34,461 nt of DNA, taken from positions 12,329-46,789 of the forward strand of contig MNCI01006809.1 in the NCBI GenBank assembly GCA_015680685.1, written 5' to 3'. Shown here piece by piece: positions 19,282 through 31,475 of this stretch (positions within the stretch are counted from its first letter, which is position 1; each line of letters begins with the position of its first letter). Under the pieces are notes generated by a model, which was not told the DNA's origin, made no database searches, and saw nothing but the letters and a program-made list of their open reading frames with translations. This DNA comes from Gnetum montanum (taxonomy: Eukaryota > Streptophyta > Gnetopsida > Gnetales > Gnetaceae). Both the position numbers and the translations under genes were made by a program.

Positions 19282-21050
19282 AAAATATAATCAAAAAAGA
19301 AATGCATAATTAGTAATTAACACACAAGCAATGTAGCATCAGTAACCACATAATAAAAGCACATACTACACATTCACCTTCCATAATATATCACATAGGT
19401 AATAATGAAAGCAAAAGATGGATAAATTTTACAAAATAAACAAAGGCCATTATACATTTGCATTGTTGATCAATAACATTGTTTGTGATTCAATTATTAA
19501 CAATCTTCTACATCTTTTACATATGAAAACACAAATGCAAATGCAAGATAGAATTGCATACAATAATTTTGAAAAATTAGGATTTATAATTTTCTGTTCC
19601 TTTTAACCCTAATCAAAATCACAAACTCTTAGACATTAATCAATTCAATCCACAAAACCTACAAAAAAAATAATACCTATGTAGATAATAGAACCACAAA
19701 TATTAGAGCTATGTAGATAATAAAATCGCAAACCTAATAGATGCACAATAGTCCCTAGCTACGTAAATGAGAACTGAAAAACAAAATTCATGTTAGAATC
19801 AACATACCTTTTGAGGCATGATCATTGTAGATGTAGCCAGTGCTATTGTAAGGACTCTAGTATTCACCATGTGCTAATGAGAAATGTCGTAGCACTATCA
19901 TTTTCCCTCTTTTATGATTTTAAATTTGTCAATGTTATAACTTGTGTGGCTCACATGATTAGTCATGAATATTTTAAAATGTGATTCACATGGGCACACA
20001 TCTTTGAAATTTTCAAACTCTTCCACTTTAGACATGTGAGGATATGCATCTTGCACCCTTTAACACTATGAAATTAAGGTCTCTATTAAGTAACTACATG
20101 TAAGATACCATGTCTTGCATTGTCCAACACTACTACAATGCAAGTGCTTATGAATCACATTTAATAACATAAACTCTAACTACAATAAAATGTGATAGGT
20201 AGCCATGTGAAGTAGTTCATGTAAGGAGTTGCATGTAGCATTTATGAAATTATGCTAATATGTGTGAATTGACCTAATTGATAAGCGTAGTGACCTTAAT
20301 TAATATATTTATATGATTTTTCAAAATTGGATGCCCTTAATTAAAAGGAAATCATTTGGTATTTCATGCCTTCATTAATACTAAAATTTATAATGCCAAT
20401 TAAGTGACCATAATTCTAATTTTTCAATATATATCAAATTTTTTCCATATTTTTCAAACATAAAATGTAGCTTCAAATGCATCAGCTTATTACCATATGT
20501 ACTTTAACATCAAAATGTTCATATTTTACATGCATGTATGATGGAAACAAAACAATAATAGAAACTGCTATACATCTAATAATAGAACATTTGATATATG
20601 ATATTCATTTCTTTGAATAGTAAAAAAATTCCTTAATTCTAGTGATGTGTGAAGTTTATGCCTAAGTGACCTTCATCTTCCAACATACATTTGACTTCAT
20701 CTCCATATAGACATTACACGAAATAAGTGGATAATCAAAAAATGATCAAATGATAAAAATAATAAATACTAAAGAAAAATTAAAGTAACATAAAATTATT
20801 ACCATCTACAAATAGTTTTTAGTGCACTTTTGAACTAAAGCATGTTTTGCAATGTTAGAGAGACTATTCTAACTTGAAAATATTTTCTCACTGAATAGTC
20901 CATTACAATTACATGAAAACATAAATTAGATTTTAGATCCTCAACATGTTTCTCAATCTCCATAATACTATCTTCATCTGTAGGTAATGTTTTTGCCAAA
21001 TTTTCCAAGGTTTTTTCTTATCTTTTGAATTTTTCCTTTTTAATTACATT
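19282..21050. other. AT-rich stretch, no gene recognised
   Basis: No sustained coding frame is visible. A small direct repeat with a 31-base step (TATGTAGATAATA at 19679 and 19710) is present. The part from about 20850 may belong to the 3' end of the minus-strand transposase relic that follows. Confidence 0.4.
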
Positions 21051-21229
21051 CCTCACTCTCCTCTATAGTGACTATTGCCTAATCAAATTTCTAGATGAAA
21101 TGAATATTATAGGACCTATTGGTTAATGCTCTAATAGTCTTAGGTTTCAACCCTAACTATGAAGCATCTTCCTAGCTAAGAAACTCATGAGGTCTACAAC
21201 AATTCAAATCTTGAAATAGTCATGAATCA

Positions 21230-21610
21230 TAAAATTTATCTCAATAAAATAACTTGTATGAATTATCAATTCCTTTTAAATTTATTAAAAACTTCATAGA
21301 TTGCTTGCAAACATGACCTAGTATTGATCATTCACACTTACATGAAATACTAAATAAAAAAAATTTGGAGACCTTGTCCCAAGTGTGACGTGTTTCTTTG
21401 TTCTAACTATGCACAATATACTCATCTTCTTTTAAGGGAACTACCATGCAGTCCTCATTTGCAATCTATAGTATCTTTTCTAGTGATTTCTTGTTAAATT
21501 TTTTGTCTTTTCTATTTACCAAATACCTCATAACTCTTAGTCTTACATTCTTCCAATAATATAATTGTATTTTTATCAATGTTCATATTATTCAATTAAT
21601 ATAATGATAC
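21230..21610 (-). pseudogene. Transposase C-terminal part with SWIM finger
   Basis: The minus strand reads YWKNVRLRVMRYLVNRKDKK, then EDCMVVPLKEDEYIVHS and HTWDKVSKF. The SWIM signature follows: CKC at 21331-21344, then GHVC at about 21306-21317 followed by Gln where His is expected, then FLINLKGIDNSYKLFY. Three stops interrupt it. SWIM domains (C-x-C-xn-C-x-H) bind DNA or protein and mark Mutator-like/FAR1 transposases. The His loss and the stops show decay. Confidence 0.55.
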
Positions 21611-22592
21611 TTTCTATTATGTATATCTCTTAGGAATTTCCTTTCAAAAAATTGTGACATGACTTTATAGCATTATTTATGTATCATTAGGCATAAAGAA
21701 TAAAATAAAATAATTTGGCCCACATGTCTATCAAGTGTATGACCAACAGAAAATATAAGATCAAAGCTAGAAGTAAAAGCACAAAGTGAAGTGATAATAA
21801 TAAATAATTTAGATAAATTACACTCATGAAATTTATCTCCATTCGTTTAATGTATCTTTAAGTATGTCACGAACTATAAATTTTGTTAAATCTATTCCAC
21901 AAATTTGTTTAGTTCTTCAATAACATCATCTCTAGTATTAGAGTTATTCATAATATAATTCACATTTGCTACCATAACCTTTCTTACATTTGAATCTCTA
22001 ACTTTACATAATAACTTCATTCTTCACTCCCTCCAAACATGTGAGAGATAGAAAAATTTGGCAATCAAAAACAACCTTCACTACATGGAGTTCAATTATA
22101 GAGTCATCAAGCATAAAAGCATTCATTAATCACTTAGGCTCTTTTTTGTTGCATCTTTTTACTAACTTAGACAACCAATCTCTACTATCGCTTTCACAAC
22201 ATCTAGATGAGATCACACGTGCTACAAGAAATCCATTGTAGAATGAATCAAATGTCATGATTGAATGTAGATGAAACTATGCATATAATAAAGATTATAT
22301 ATCACAATAATCATATCACTACAATAAATCAAATACTAAATAAAATTAACTTATCCCACATTTATTAATGTTAAATGTTGAATCCATGGCTAGAATGCTA
22401 TTTTATGAAAGACTGATTATCTTCTTTAGCATTCAAGAAGATTGCAATCTAATTACTATTAGGATATCCATATCCACATCTTCTTCCTAATAGTAAAAGA
22501 AAAAATTTGGTCATGGTTTAATAACACAAGCATATGCTAATTTTATTATGATTAGTTTTCTTGTAATTAACAGCTTCATCTTTAAAAATGTT

Positions 22593-22915
22593 ATCCTTTT
22601 TTTAATACAAAATTATCTCTTTTGTGAGAGACATAGAAATCTTGCCCTTCATTAAAGAGAAATTTCACATATATCTCATAAATAAGATCAACTCAAAGGC
22701 CTTCCTCCCACAATGAGACTATTTTTTCATGAATATCATCAAAGATATGAATAGATGGAGCATCACACCTATCTAACATTAGACCTAATAATCTATAATG
22801 ATAAGCTCCAACCTTATTTATATGGTTCATTAACTTATATATAATCCAAGCTACATTCTCTACATTGTGCATGATGCAAGCAATAAAACTACATTGGCAC
22901 TTAGACTTTCTTCAT
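22593..22915 (-). pseudogene. Transposase N-terminal part, Cys/His finger candidate
   Basis: The frame is open for about 107 codons with one stop (TGA at 22693-22695). It begins KSKCQCSF, continues with W at residue 19 and NHIN about eight residues later, then YHYRLLGLMLDRCDAPS, EKIVSLWEEG and VDLIYEIYVKFLFNEG. The KC-x-CxF...W...NH pattern is like the WRKY-GCM1-type finger at the head of plant Mutator transposases (KKCGCPF...W...HNH). The second half does not match that family clearly, so the call is tentative. Confidence 0.4.
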
Positions 22916-23990
22916 GTCCATTTGTTTTTCTACCTTCCTTCAATGTTACCCTTGTAGTGACTTTAGAGTCATATTTACATTCGTTTTTTATTTATACATT
23001 GATATCATAATCAGACTAACTAGATATATTCATCTCTAGTAAGAAAAAACATTTGCTTACACAAACATACAAAAGACACTTACAATGCTTATTTTGTATA
23101 GTGGCTTGCTTGTGATACATTGTTCTTTTTCTATTTTTTCTAACTCATATTTTTGCCAAAAATTTGCAATGAAATTTCTCATTTTCTTGTTTTCATTCTA
23201 TGAAATTATTCACTCATTCTTTATGTATCCAAGAAAATACATTATCATGAAAATAAGACCATCAAATTTCTTACAAAATGACCCTATTAGCGGATCTTGA
23301 ATTTCTTACTATCATGATGTTTCCTAGAAACTTATGTATTCTTGTCTAGCTCACATCTTTTGAAGATTAAGAATGGAAATAAGATTATCTCTTGGCAAAT
23401 GTATAGTTAATGTTATGATTATTTTGTATTTTTATAATTGTTACTTCTACATTGTAATTAGCAACCAAGATATCTAACATGAACAAAGAACAAACCTAGT
23501 CAATAAAGTAATCATACATTTCTTACTTAGCATAGATGAGAGGTAGAAAGGAAATAAAAATTTTGAATAAAAAAAAAAAGAAGGACCCTATAATATATTG
23601 TAGATCATTTCTTTTTGCTGATTGTCCTAAACCCTAAACCCCAAGTTTGAAAGTTCAAAAAATTGATAGATAAATCATGAGTATAAAAAATGTCTATACA
23701 ATATTTAAATTTATTAACTATGGAGAAGGCACACACACAACTTTGTTTGCCAACAAGAAGTCCACTTTCACATACAATAGACCACCTTGGACAAGGCACA
23801 TATACAAGCACAAATAAAAGAAAAACTATAATAATGTACAATGAACATATTCCCTAATGCTAGTATTTATTGTAGACTAACATTTGTTTTAGAAATTAAA
23901 AAAAAAAACACTATGTACTACTATGATTTGCATCCATCATGCATTTTGATAAAATGCAACTAGATGCACATAGCATGAAATCATAGTTTG
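22916..23990. other. AT-rich stretch with a short telomere-like motif
   Basis: No gene is recognised. At 23627-23642 the sequence CCTAAACCCTAAACCCC holds two plant telomere-type CCCTAAA units, too few to be a telomere relic with confidence. Short hydrophobic frames at 23085-23300 have no motif. Confidence 0.4.
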
Positions 23991-24862
23991 AATTAAAACC
24001 AATCTTTTGGAAGTAATGGTAACCTTTCAAAAGTCCAAATTCAATGTAGAACTAGGCTTCTGGAAGTAGGTGTAACATTCCAAAATGAAAATTTCAATAT
24101 GAAACTAAGATTTTGGTAGAAACCATAACCTTTTGGAAGCCAAAATTTTAATGTGAAACTAGGCTTCTGGAAGTAAGTGCAACCTTCTGAAAGCCAAATT
24201 TTTTACATGAATCCAAGCTTCTAGAAGTAAGCATAACCTTTTAGAAAATAAAATCTTAAAGTAAAACCAAGCTTCTAGAAGGAATTGTAATCTTTTAGAA
24301 GATGAAGTTTTAACATGAAACTAGGATTCTAAAAGCAAGTGTAACCTTTCAAAAGACAAAATTGCAAAGTGAAATTGGGCTCTTAGAAGTAGGCATAACC
24401 TTTAGAAGCTAAAATCTCAATGTGAAACAAGGATTCTGAAAGCAAGTGTAATATTTTAGAAGCTAAAATTTTAACATGAAACTAGGCTTCTAGAAGTAGG
24501 TGTAACCTTTTGAAAGCCAAAATTTTAATGTGAAAATAGGATTTCAAAAGCAAGTGTAACCTTCTAGTAGCTAAAATTTCAATGTGAAACTAGACTTCTA
24601 GAAGCCAAAATTTCAATGGCAAACTAGGCTTCCATAACAAATCATAACCTTCTAGAAGTTAACATTTTAACATGAAACCAGACTTTTGGAAGCAAGGTTA
24701 ACCTTCTAAGAGCTAAATTATCCATGCAAAACTATGCTTTTGGAAAGAACCATAACCTTCTAAAACCTAAAATTTCAATGTGAAATTAAGCTTCTAACTT
24801 CTAGAAGTCACTACTTTTTGTGGAAATAAAGGATTGAAACATTGGTATCATTTGCATCTAGT
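23959..24862. repeat. Array with flanking inverted 10-mers
   Basis: ACTAGATGCA at 23959-23968 is the exact reverse complement of TGCATCTAGT at 24853-24862, so the 54-bp array is bracketed by an inverted repeat about 30-40 bases outside each edge. This could be chance or the ends of a non-autonomous element that carries the array. No flanking target-site duplication was recognised. Confidence 0.35.
23995..24815 (+). repeat. 54-bp minisatellite, about 15 units
   Basis: Units start with GAAACTAGGC or a variant (24049, 24101, 24155, 24209 and on) and run 53-54 bases. Each has two palindrome-like boxes, CTTCTAGAAG or a near match. The first follows GG and the second follows AACC, about 21 bases apart, and the unit closes with CCAAAATTTTAATGT. 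At least eight boxes are exact TTCnnGAA; the others differ by a base or two. One unit near 24586 is truncated to about 34 bases. Unit divergence is high, so the array is old. There is no coding frame. Confidence 0.9.
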
Positions 24863-26160
24863 CATATCTAGTGCTACAATATGAGTGTGGAAATCATGTC
24901 CTCATAAAGGCTACATAAGGATTTAGGAGTTGAATATTAATTTTCCAAGATGAAAATGAAGTGTAATATGCACTGTCAACTATTATTTTAAACTTCATTA
25001 AGGGAACATAGATCTAACATGTTTTTTATGTGCATGAAAGTTGGGAGGCATCCCATACATGGTACATGCCAACCATCACATAGATATTGCCATGGCCTAC
25101 TAAAGATACACATAACCTAGTTTATTGGATGACTAGCTTGATGTGAATTTTGAAATTGCAAATTGGTTTTGGATGACTAGCTAGATATGAATTTCAAAAT
25201 TGCAAATTGGTATTAGTGTGGTATGGTGTGATAACTTCTAGACACTGTACATAGAATTGGCTTTCAAGTGTAGTGATGAACATGTTTGGGATTTTATTAG
25301 ATATGTTTCTAGGAGGTTGGAATTTGGAATCTTGGATGTTAGAATTTGTTGAATAGATTTTTATTCAAAGGAACTAATTAGGTTAATAAAAAAATTGATT
25401 TTGAAGGAATGAAGGAGTGATCTTATAGATTCTTACAACAAAAATGTACATGGTATCACTCAATTAGATTTCTTTTATTTTTTTCAACCATCTCATGAAG
25501 TGGGTATATCATGAATTTTTTTCTAAATTTACAAATTAGTGTTAGAATGGTAGTAATTATACACTACACTATCAAAAATGACTATCCCTCTAGGAAAGGT
25601 GTTGGATTTCAAGCTTCAAGTTAAGTGTAAATGAAGTCATTATACATTTGTGTTTCACATATATAAAACTTTGATGTCAAGCCACATGCTTAATTAACTT
25701 TTTCTAAGTTAATGAATATTGATTAATCAGGAAGTAGTTACATTTATTTGGTAATATGTTTAAAATTCACTTTAATTTAAATGTTTCAATGTACAATAGT
25801 ATTTGTGATGCCCACTGAGTTTAAGGATTTCTCTCTCTTTTATATTTCATTTTTTGTGATGATCTGTATGGTTGCTCTTCTTAGTTGCAAAAAGATTTTG
25901 TGAATGAATCAACTTCAAAAAAATAAAAAATAATGTAAAAGATAAAATTTCATAGGTATACAAAGCAAAAAAATTTCATAACAAGCAAGATGTACATCAC
26001 AAGACCTATTTTTGATGGCCTTCTCAATGATGTTGAGGAATAAATCATTGAAACTAAACATTTACTAAAGTATTATATTTTATTAAGTTAAATTGAATCA
26101 AAACGTCTTTAGAACTATCCTTTTGTCAAATTTTTTTATTGTATTAGAGGTTAGGATTTT
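24863..26160. other. AT-rich stretch with one 44-bp duplication
   Basis: Nothing coding is seen. A 44-base tandem pair lies at 25125-25212. The rest is unremarkable AT-rich DNA. Confidence 0.4.
25125..25212 (+). repeat. 44-bp tandem duplication
   Basis: Two copies begin with TTGGATGACTAGCT (25125 and 25169) and end with AAATTGCAAATTGGT. They differ at a handful of bases. Confidence 0.8.
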
Positions 26161-26211
26161 ATATATACACAAAATGAATAAAAAGCTTAGCCCTACTTAT
26201 AACAACTGATT

Positions 26212-26450
26212 TGACTTGGTGTCTAGATACCTAAGGCTTAAAATTTAGGTTTGATTCTAAGCCTCAAATTTTTAAGCATGATTGTTTTTTAAAATTTATT
26301 TTAATTGTAAAATTTAATTTTAAATAATTAATTGGTACACTTATCAAGAATCATAATATCTTCCAAACCGTAAGTCAAAGTGAAACAAAATTAATATAAT
26401 TGGAATCATCTCAATGAGTACTATGCATTGAATATGGTCTTATAGTGAAA
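26212..26450 (+). repeat. tRNA-derived SINE-like repeat, copy B
   Basis: The box B match is GGTTTGATTCT at 26248-26258 (9 of 11 to GGTTCGANTCC). A weaker box A, TGACTTGGTGT, starts at 26212. The body downstream aligns with copy A over AATTGG, CTTA-CAA, TATCTT-CAAACC, GAGTACTATG and more, on the same strand. The tRNA-like head plus a shared body support a SINE family. Ends are not fixed. Confidence 0.5.
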
Positions 26451-27414
26451 CTACTAAGTTAGATTTTCATATTTTTTAAAAGATAAAAAATAAATTATTT
26501 TGCTAAATTAGACCTTAATAAGTTGACATATAGGCAACATGGGAACTTCTAAGTAGCTTAAGTTTAATTACAAATAATAAGTAGGCTTAGTGAATGAATA
26601 AGTATTATCAAGTGTAGGTTTGTTAGCTCTAAGGGGAAGGTTAATAGGGTAGAATATTTAGAAATTATCTAATGAATGGGAGTTCCCTCTCAATCCTTTG
26701 ATAAGGTCCCTTACTTTTCAAGTAGAGGAGATTTTGGGTAGTTTGATTTCCTTATATTGAGTGAATGGAATGTATTTGATTCCTATAATATATTTAATAC
26801 TTTCCTAGATGGGTTAGGATTATTTGAAGATTAGCTATTTTTAAAATCATAAGACTTACTAACTAGGAAATCCATTTAAAAATATGGTTAAGGATTATTA
26901 ACCTTATGAAGGAAATATAAAAGCTTATTTAATTACTTCCCTAAGTAGAGGCCTATCCATTTCAAACCTTAGAAAACTAAGGACAAGGCTATCATTAAAG
27001 AGAAATGGATACAAATTACCTAAACCAATGTTACGTTGTCTTACCAGAGTCTTCTGTAGGTGATGTACCTTATTGGTGTATAGTTACATGATTTATCTTA
27101 AATATAATATGCATTCGGTAATGGTTTGTGGTTCTTCCTAGATCACGACTCATGATTAATCAATGGGTTGTAGTTATCCATTAATTTTGATTGACCCTTG
27201 GATCATGGTTTGCTTTTATACCAATTATGATAGTCAATTCTCGAATGTCATGATAAACATCAAATATATAAAAAATTTGGCATTATCTGTAATGAATGCA
27301 ATAAGGGAAAATGTTGAAGGAAATGAAAAAGAAAGCTTATTAATGTGGGAATAGTATATTTGGACCATGCTCTAAGGATTTCTTGGGTTTATCTTCCTTC
27401 AACATTTATCCCTT
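26451..27414. other. AT-rich stretch, nothing recognised
   Basis: A 63-codon frame at 27163-27354 has no recognisable motif and an ordinary AT-rich composition. I see no repeat or RNA gene. Confidence 0.4.
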
Positions 27415-27597
27415 AGAGGAAATCCAACATTTCCACCATAGTTAGACCTATACTTGGTAGAAGGGATGGCTAGTCATCTTCTTATCCTACTTCACCCTAC
27501 ACTCATTACTCATCATTGTTAACTCAGTAACTCCATGCTAGTACAACCTTTAATTTCTAGGTATAAATATCTTAGGTCAAACCTCAAAAGACTACCT
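27415..27597 (+). repeat. Dispersed repeat, copy 2 (pair at 7308)
   Basis: It has the same order of short blocks as 7308-7483, including AATCCAACA, GTAACTCCATG and GGTATAAATAT-TTAGGTCAAAC. The copies are 20 kb apart in the same direction. They may be LTR pieces of one family. They are too diverged and distant to call a pair from one insertion. Confidence 0.55.
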
Positions 27598-28849
27598 TAA
27601 GATACATACCAATTATTACAATGTGCCCTTTTGAGTCTTATTGCATATTTGTTATCAAGCGACATCATCTTTGTTACAAAATGATACCATTTGGAAATGG
27701 GGACATGATAGTTAGCTTTAAAATAAATATTGAAGGAGAATCAATATATTTAACATAATATCACCACATTATTGATGCACTTGTGTACCTTATAAATAGC
27801 AAGCCCAATACTCAATGTGCTATCAATCAATTTATAGTAGCAATGCAAATGTCAAATCATTAACACATGTAGGTAGGATTCATGATCTTAAGATACCTAA
27901 AGAATAAAAGGTCATATGAACTTTTATTTATAAGTACTTTAAGAATAGTTATTAAAGTATATATAGATGTTGACTAGGGAGGTGATACTATGGACCAAAG
28001 CTCTAAAATAGGATTCTTAATTCAATTGTATGGTAATCCCATAAGTTGAAAAAGTAGCATATAAAGGATAATGTCATTATCCTTGATGGAAGTAAAATAT
28101 CAAGAACTATGAGAAAAATTTTAATATGTAATATGAATTAAATAATTATTGGCAAAAAATAGTATTAATAAACCTAAATTAATTATGATCCACTTTGATT
28201 ACTAGGTAATAATCATAGTACAAAATCCCATATACCATGATAAAAGTCGATACATTGAGATAAGTGTTCACTTTATCACATAAATGTATTAAGAGAAGTC
28301 TATGTATATCCAATATATCTCTACAAAAAAGCAAAAGAATGATGAATTTACAAAGGTGCTAGTCAAGCAACAATTTGAAGGGTTCCATGAGTATACCTTA
28401 GTATGACCACATTCATTATAATTTGAAGTGAGGAAGAGGTGCATATGAAGTTTTAAAAGCGTAAGATAAATATATTAGAGAAGGCACACTCTATATACTT
28501 TTGTCATAACTTGTAAACTTCATACTACTTAAAATATATTTACTATGTTATGAAGATTGATAGGGTCCTCACTGGCTAAGACCACAAGAGATCTATCAAT
28601 AGTACATGTAACAAATCGGTCGTAAACACTGAAGAGGATTGGAATGTGCATTGCAAAGTTTACTTATATGTATTATTATGTTTAATAAATGAAAATATTA
28701 TAGGATAGATGATACAAGGACACCTGTGTTGTGATAGGAGGAAAATGATATATATATTTTAAATTTTTATGTATTTTATAAATGTAAATAATAAGACAAT
28801 AATTAGGTTTTAGAACCCCAAAATAATTGTAATATAAATACACCTAAAG
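27598..28849. other. AT-rich stretch, nothing recognised
   Basis: There are no coding frames. A short TA run lies at 28749-28757. No repeat was defined. Confidence 0.4.
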
Positions 28850-28965
28850 ATATATAGTCTAATTAGAACTTTATAACTTAGCATTGCCCACTAGAATCAA
28901 ATCCATGACTTGAATCTTTTAAATTAAGAGTCTTAACAGTAGGCTAACACCTCATTAAAGAATAA
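28850..28965 (-). repeat. tRNA-like SINE head, copy C
   Basis: On the minus strand, AATGAGGTGTTAGCCTA (box A side, 28942-28958) is followed by GGATTTGATTCT (box B side, 28893-28904). The layout and wording match the head of copy A (GTGGTTAGCTAG ... GTGTTTGAATCT). The body after the head differs from copies A and B, so it may be another subfamily or just a tRNA relic. Confidence 0.4.
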
Positions 28966-30870
28966 GATAATAATTAAAAACCACTACAATTCCTTGTGGG
29001 AAAGGTGTAATGTTCACACATGAAAAGGAAATAACACACATCTTCACATTATAGTTACTTATAAGGTAGGCATATTGTGGAAATCTAACACACATACAAA
29101 CTATGTAGTAATCCCTTATGGGCCAAGTGAAACACTAACATACAAAAGTAGTAAAATCTCCTTAGTCACACCCTCAATGGTCCAACACCATTCTATACAA
29201 TTATAATCTCCTTAGGTAAGGCAAAATCATCCCAAAGCTCTTCACAACTATGCTAATATATTTGAAAGAACTTAAATTAATTATAATTTCTAAATTTCAC
29301 AAATAATTTCATTAATGAAATTAAAGTTCAACAATATAAAATTAAAAAAATTTAAGGAAATCAAAGTGAGCTTTATTCATCACATAAATACTTAACTTGG
29401 TGTCAACCAAATAGTTTTAGGTTGTGAAAGCATGGTAACACTATGAAAAAGTCTTATTACACAATGTAGCGATGATTCAAAAATACCAAAGAAAATAAAT
29501 GGCACACTGAGCCAAGGAAGGAAAATAATCTCTTACATTAAAGGAAACTTGAAAATCTCAGATAATTTTGAGCCTTTCCCTTTTGGATATTTATAGTTTG
29601 GATATTTAAATGGTGTAGTAGCATACTAGATGTGACACCACATAAAAAACATGTGGTGTCATACTAGGTGTAGTAATGCACGTGTGGTGCTATACTAGAT
29701 GAGGCAATGCACTAACAAAAGAATTACCACTTACTAAAACAATCCCAAGCTATAAGTTTAAGTACACACAAATAGCTTAGTGTATTACAGCTTACAAAAA
29801 GATACCAAAATTATCACTGGATGCCTCATCATTGCCCCATGACTAAAGTAAGGTAGTTCCTTAACTTATAATAGTAAAAATTGCACTAGACATGCCTTAA
29901 CTTATGGTTAATGAAATAGAGATAAACTAAGATGTAATAGAGAACATAACATTAACTGCCACCTCAAGAAGAAACACTAAGAGATGGTGACTAATGTAAA
30001 ATAACTCATGTAACAACAGTCTTGTATGAGCTCATGTTTCTTGCATGAGTTCTAACCTTCTATTAATAATTCTTTGAACCAATGAGATCTATGAACTGAT
30101 TATTCAGCATCACTTTAGGCAGTTGTTGTTGTGCATGTTTCCTACTTGGTATTTATTGAATGAGATTTGTAATCTTCAAGTCTTATTAATTAAGAAGGAT
30201 TAGTTGGATCAAGTTCAATTGATAGTTTAATTAGTCCTTTCCTTTTAGCTGATTCCATCATGGAGGCCTAAGGTTTATGGATTTCATAATTTTTGAAACC
30301 CGATTTACCTTGAAAAATGCTAAAAAATCATGTAATTACCTCGCAATTCTATATATCTATTGCAAAAAATGTTAGTAAGAATGATAAAAACCAAGAGCAA
30401 CCCATGAAACATTATCATAGTTGAGATTTCAATGCATGCACGTATGCAAACTATGATATGAAAAATATTTAAAAAATCATACTTTATTTTGTTCCTCTCC
30501 ACCATGACTAAGGTATAAGACACCCAACTAAGATAAGAAAAGGATGAATTACTACCAAAGAAAGAAGTTTATAATGAAAAAATTTGTGTGAAATTTACAT
30601 TTAAAAGGCCAATGTGATAGTAAGAAATTGTGTAGTTTTGGGAAAAATTAAGCAATGTATAGGAAGAAAAAATTAAAAGAATAGAAGAAAGAAAAGAAAA
30701 GAAATTACTATATATATCTTTTAAAAATTTAAACTAATTTAAAATTTAACAAAGAAACAAAGCAAAGAAGAAATTCAAACATGAAGGAGAAAAGATATTT
30801 AAGGGTGTTAAGCATATTTGTTGATTTTTAGGTTTTTTGGTGGAGTTTTTGTAGCAAAATTATTTTTTGC
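28966..30870. other. AT-rich stretch with one hairpin
   Basis: No gene is recognised. A perfect 11-base-pair hairpin lies at 29633-29661. Two- to three-fold repeats of ACTAG-TG text lie around 29620-29705. A 67-codon minus frame at 30320-30523 has no motif. Confidence 0.4.
29633..29661. repeat. 11-bp perfect inverted repeat, 7-nt loop
   Basis: TGACACCACAT and ATGTGGTGTCA flank AAAAAAC. Nearby, GTGTGGTGCTATACTAG repeats part of the right arm. It may be a hairpin fragment of a larger repeat. No RNA gene is claimed. Confidence 0.6.
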
Positions 30871-31058
30871 AAGGAATGATCTAAAGATGAAAAATACTAA
30901 TATCTTCTAGATCATAAAGACTATGAAGAATTCTAAATTTTGAAGAATCCTTCATAATAAAGACAAGGAATAATTCTAAAGATGAAAAATACTAATATCT
31001 TCTAGATCATAAAGACTATCAAGAATTCTAAATTTTGAAGAATTCAAAAGATATTACT
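30871..31058 (+). repeat. 94-bp tandem duplication
   Basis: AAGGAATGATCTAAAGATG at 30871 and its near copy at 30965 open two units that share a long, nearly identical stretch through CTTCTAGATCATAAAGAC to TTTTGAAGAAT. High identity implies a recent event compared with the rest of the window. Confidence 0.85.
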
Positions 31059-31475
31059 TCATAATACATATTTTTACAAATTATTAAATTTGTTTGTTGA
31101 ATAAAGGTTTTACACCAATGATTTAGGCTATCCTTAAACACTATAAAATTAATGTTTTGCATGGACATTTTTTTCCCTAAAGTTTCTTGCTTATCAAACT
31201 AGTGAATTCTGAAATGGTTGAAAAATCATTGAATCTTAAAGTTTTTATGGATTAGCATAATACTTTTATTTCTTGAGAATGCAAAATGGGTTTTAATCTA
31301 TATTCTTTTGATTATTTTAAATTTTCTTGTTGGATTGAATTAAAAAATATTTCTCTTATTTTTCATTGTACTAAAAATGAAATTGTTGATAACATTGACA
31401 ATCTTAAAGATAGAGTCAAAAGCATTACTAGATGGTGTGTAACGCATACGTTATTTTGTAGAGATTGATTTACGA

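Larger units (their letters stand above)
21051..22915 (-). mobile_element. SWIM zinc-finger transposase relic, probably Mutator-like
   Basis: Three blocks on the minus strand are protein-like and ordered. A cysteine/histidine block and its extension come first (22915-22593). A SWIM-type zinc finger preceded by a long frame comes next (21610-21230). A charged C-terminal block follows (about 21075-20850), with TLPTDEDSIMEIEKHVEDL. A Cys-rich N-terminal finger together with a C-terminal SWIM domain is the layout of plant Mutator-like and FAR1-related transposases. The catalytic core that should lie between them (21610-22590) is too decayed to see. No terminal inverted repeats were found. Confidence 0.5.

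Noticed and set aside
23627-23642. Telomere-like CCCTAAA units
   Set aside because: Only two units are present, with no wider array. This occurs by chance or in promoters, so it is not called an interstitial telomere.
23995-24815. CRISPR array
   Set aside because: Units are contiguous, diverged 54-mers without unique spacers, in a plant nuclear setting. This is a minisatellite.
24853-24867. Helitron 3' end (CTAGT next to the array)
   Set aside because: CTRRT is too short to trust. No hairpin directly upstream and no matching 5' TC end were seen.
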